From positions 117,658 to 181,657 of the forward strand of contig JAEPML010000011.1 in NCBI GenBank assembly GCA_017643925.1: a DNA stretch of 64,000 nucleotides, given 5' to 3'. The translations under genes were made by a program, and so were the position numbers. The DNA is from Roseibium sp. Its GTDB lineage: Bacteria > Pseudomonadota > Alphaproteobacteria > Rhizobiales > Stappiaceae. Below the pieces are notes generated by a model that was not told where the DNA came from, ran no database searches, and saw only the letters and a list, made by a program, of their open reading frames with translations. Shown here in pieces: positions 62,592 through 64,000 of the stretch (its first letter is position 1; each line of letters begins with the position of its first letter).

Positions 62592-63056
62592 CTAGAGCGA
62601 TTGGTGAGCGGTCGGGGAGGACTGTGCGTTTTCCCGCTCCTCCAGAATATGAACGGCCTTGCGCAGCGCAGACATGTGGGCGCGCACTGCGTCAGCCCCT
62701 TCAGACCCGAGCAATTCGCTGATCTCCAGCTGCGCCTGCTGCCAGCGCTCGTGAATTTCCACCACCTTGGCTTGGCCGGACGGGGTGAGGATCGGCAGGA
62801 CCGTGCGTCCGCTGGTTTCCTGTCGACTGATCAGGCCAGCTGATTCCAGGGGTTTCAGGTTGCGGGCCAGGGTCGAGCGATCGATCCCGAGATATCTGGC
62901 AATCTCGGACGCCGATTGAGCGGAACCGTCGGCAATGACAGCCAGCAACTGTGCCTGGGTCAATTCGAGCCCGACATCATTCATGTGCCTGTTGTAGTGG
63001 CGCGTGAGCAGGTTGGCCGTGCGCCGCGCAGCGTGCCCGTAGCAGGTTCGGCCCAT
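62592..63056 (-). CDS. MarR-family transcriptional regulator
   Basis: This 154-residue winged-helix regulator shows the MarR pattern: ELTQAQLLAVIADGSAQSASEIARYLGIDRSTLARNLKPLESAGLISRQETSGRTVLPILTPSGQ. It is probably an autorepressor that also controls the thioesterase. I chose the ATG at 63056; the frame extends to a TTG at 63110, but that codon is inside a perfect inverted repeat that looks like its operator. Confidence 0.85.
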   Translation of the reverse strand: MGRTCYGHAARRTANLLTRHYNRHMNDVGLELTQAQLLAVIADGSAQSASEIARYLGIDRSTLARNLKPLESAGLISRQETSGRTVLPILTPSGQAKVVEIHERWQQAQLEISELLGSEGADAVRAHMSALRKAVHILEERENAQSSPTAHQSL

Positions 63057-63092
63057 GGCCACGAAATCGATTTCATCCAGTGGAGAGGTTAT

Positions 63093-63110
63093 TTGTTGTA
63101 GATACAACAA
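63093..63110. promoter_or_regulatory. Perfect inverted repeat, likely MarR operator
   Basis: TTGTTGTA and TACAACAA form perfect 8-bp arms around a 2-bp centre. The repeat is 37 bp upstream of the MarR ATG at 63056. MarR dimers typically bind palindromes of this size overlapping their own promoter. Confidence 0.7.
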
Positions 63111-63504
63111 CAGCGATTTGCTGGCAAGTGACCTGATTTGGCCGTCGACAGAGCGCGCATGCAGGGCAGGCGGGTGAAAAATTCTTCATGTCCGCTCGAA
63201 AGTGCAGAGCGGAAAGTTGTCCACAGTCGGGGGCGATAGGCGACTGATCTTGCAGAAAAGATTAGGAAATCCGTGACTTTCGGCCCTTGTCAGGGCATGG
63301 TTTTTGGCGAAGTCGATACCGCATTCCCCAGCGTTCGAAGCTCCAGTTTCGGACGTAGCGTTGATTTTGTTCATTTCTTTGCAAAATCAGCGTTGACAGG
63401 GCAGGTCCGCATCTGCATAACACGCGCCACGGGATTGCTCGCCCCTTCAAGGCGGGCTCTTCGGTAAGCCATCCTGATCGCTTCGGCGTGAAGCAGGACG
63501 AGAT
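63111..63504 (+). promoter_or_regulatory. Upstream region of the tRNA/tuf operon with a sigma-70 promoter
   Basis: This 394-bp gap holds no gene. TTGACA (63393-63398) and CATAAC (63416-63421) are separated by exactly 17 bp and form a plausible strong sigma-70-type promoter. Transcription would begin near 63428, about 77 nt before tRNA-Tyr. No other motif stands out. Confidence 0.6.
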
Positions 63505-63589
63505 GGAGGAGTGCCCGAGTGGCTAAAGGGGACGGACTGTAAATCCGTTGGCTATGCCTACGTTGGTTCGAATCCAACCTCCTCCACCA
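63505..63589 (+). tRNA. tRNA-Tyr(GTA)
   Basis: GGAGGAG (63505-63511) pairs perfectly with CTCCTCC (63579-63585), followed by A and an encoded CCA. The anticodon loop CTGTAAA has anticodon GTA. The long variable arm (85 nt in total) is typical of bacterial tRNA-Tyr. Confidence 0.96.
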
Positions 63590-63611
63590 TCGCTTCTGTT
63601 TCGGTTGTTGT

Positions 63612-63685
63612 GCGGGTGTAGCTCAATGGTAGAGCAGCAGCCTTCCAAGCTGACGACGAGGGTTCGATTCCCTTCACCCGCTCCA
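63612..63685 (+). tRNA. tRNA-Gly(TCC)
   Basis: GCGGGTG (63612-63618) pairs perfectly with CACCCGC (63675-63681), followed by T and an encoded CCA. The anticodon loop CTTCCAA has anticodon TCC. The GGTTCGATT T arm is present. It lies 22 nt after tRNA-Tyr, so the two are probably processed from one transcript. Confidence 0.96.
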
Positions 63686-63858
63686 TCATGGGTGCTGATC
63701 GGAGTGTCCGGTACGGAAGGCTCTTTCGACCCGGAAAATCCTGAAAAGAAGTTCTACGGGAAGCAATTCGTCGCTCGCGGATCTGTCCAAGGCGCCGGAG
63801 CGACTCCCAAATCGAGCCTGTATCGACCGAACCGAGTATTGGACAGAGAGCGACGCCG

Positions 63859-64000
63859 ATGGCGAAGGAAAAATTTGAGCGCAACAAGCCGCACGTTAAC
63901 ATTGGCACGATTGGCCACGTTGACCACGGCAAGACGACGCTGACAGCTGCAATCACCATGACGCTGGCTGAAGCTGGCGGTGCTGAAGCAAAAGCATACG
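63859..64000 (+). CDS. tuf: Elongation factor Tu, 5' end only
   Basis: The frame starts [28 protein letters not shown], the standard EF-Tu N-terminus with the G1 GTP-binding motif GHVDHGKT, and runs off the end of the window after 47 codons. EF-Tu delivers aminoacyl-tRNA to the ribosome. It follows tRNA-Gly by 173 nt with no terminator in between, the ancient tRNA-tuf linkage also seen in E. coli tufB. Confidence 0.96.
   Translation, partial: MAKEKFERNKPHVNIGTIGHVDHGKTTLTAAITMTLAEAGGAEAKAY

Noticed and set aside
63093..63110. TTG start at 63110 for the MarR gene
   Set aside because: It would place the first codons inside the perfect inverted repeat; the ATG at 63056 fits the family's N-terminus better.
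1..64000. CRISPR arrays, insertion sequences, integrases or phage genes
   Set aside because: No regularly spaced repeats, transposase, integrase or phage-like genes were found on either strand; tRNA-Thr, -Tyr and -Gly have no duplicated 3' ends nearby that would mark an integrated element.

Overview
The window is about 64 kb of high-GC bacterial chromosome with no phage, insertion sequence or CRISPR array that I can see. The gene set points to a marine-type alphaproteobacterium, most likely Hyphomicrobiales of the Stappiaceae group (Roseibium/Labrenzia/Stappia). Supporting this are a perfect CtrA box, a DUF2336 protein, a NasTS-controlled nitrate operon, DctPQM and TAXI TRAP transporters, a carnitine dehydrogenase-thioesterase fusion and the tRNA-Tyr/tRNA-Gly/tuf block. 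The taxonomic call is inference.

Layout. 0-7 kb: the 3' end of a flavin reductase-like gene, a CtrA-box-preceded lytic transglycosylase, a DUF2336 gene, an Hpt phosphotransfer protein, NAD kinase and a phosphonate-monoester-hydrolase-like sulfatase. 7-22 kb: an orphan TctC receptor, then a complete nitrate assimilation locus (nasT, nasS, nrtA, nrtB, fused nrtCD, a globin, nirB, nirD, nasA, cysG). Between nasS and nrtA lies a sigma-54 promoter, two ANTAR-type hexaloop hairpins and an intrinsic terminator: the expected target of NasT antitermination. 22-30 kb: secreted proteins of unknown function, a YfbK-like vWA protein and a divergent response regulator / 7TM sensor kinase pair; three of the secreted genes have a TGGGG-N6-CCCCA dyad upstream, a possible new regulon.

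30-38 kb: a GATase-AraC regulator divergent from a five-gene operon encoding acyl-CoA dehydrogenase, NDP-forming acyl-CoA synthetase, CaiD-like hydratase, BKACE enzyme CdhC and a carnitine dehydrogenase-thioesterase fusion. Together these make a plausible CoA-dependent route from gamma-butyrobetaine through carnitine to glycine betaine; a second AraC regulator closes the cluster. 38-43 kb: DUF3179 protein, arylsulfatase, small exported proteins and an outer-membrane barrel. 43-47.6 kb: cyoABCD quinol oxidase plus a small exported protein. 48-56 kb: a DctPQM TRAP system with a GlcG-like protein, then a TAXI TRAP system with two cupins; both TRAP receptors share an ATCGATAAAA element 56-57 nt upstream of their start codons.

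56-64 kb: a lectin-like exported protein, HAD hydrolase, tRNA-Thr, a frameshifted YHYH protein, a GRDP-like protein, MFS transporter, PilZ protein, RlmB-type methyltransferase, PaaI thioesterase, MarR regulator, then tRNA-Tyr, tRNA-Gly and the start of tuf. Two genes (SH3 protein at 26 kb, YHYH protein at 57.6 kb) are each interrupted by an apparent single-base deletion.
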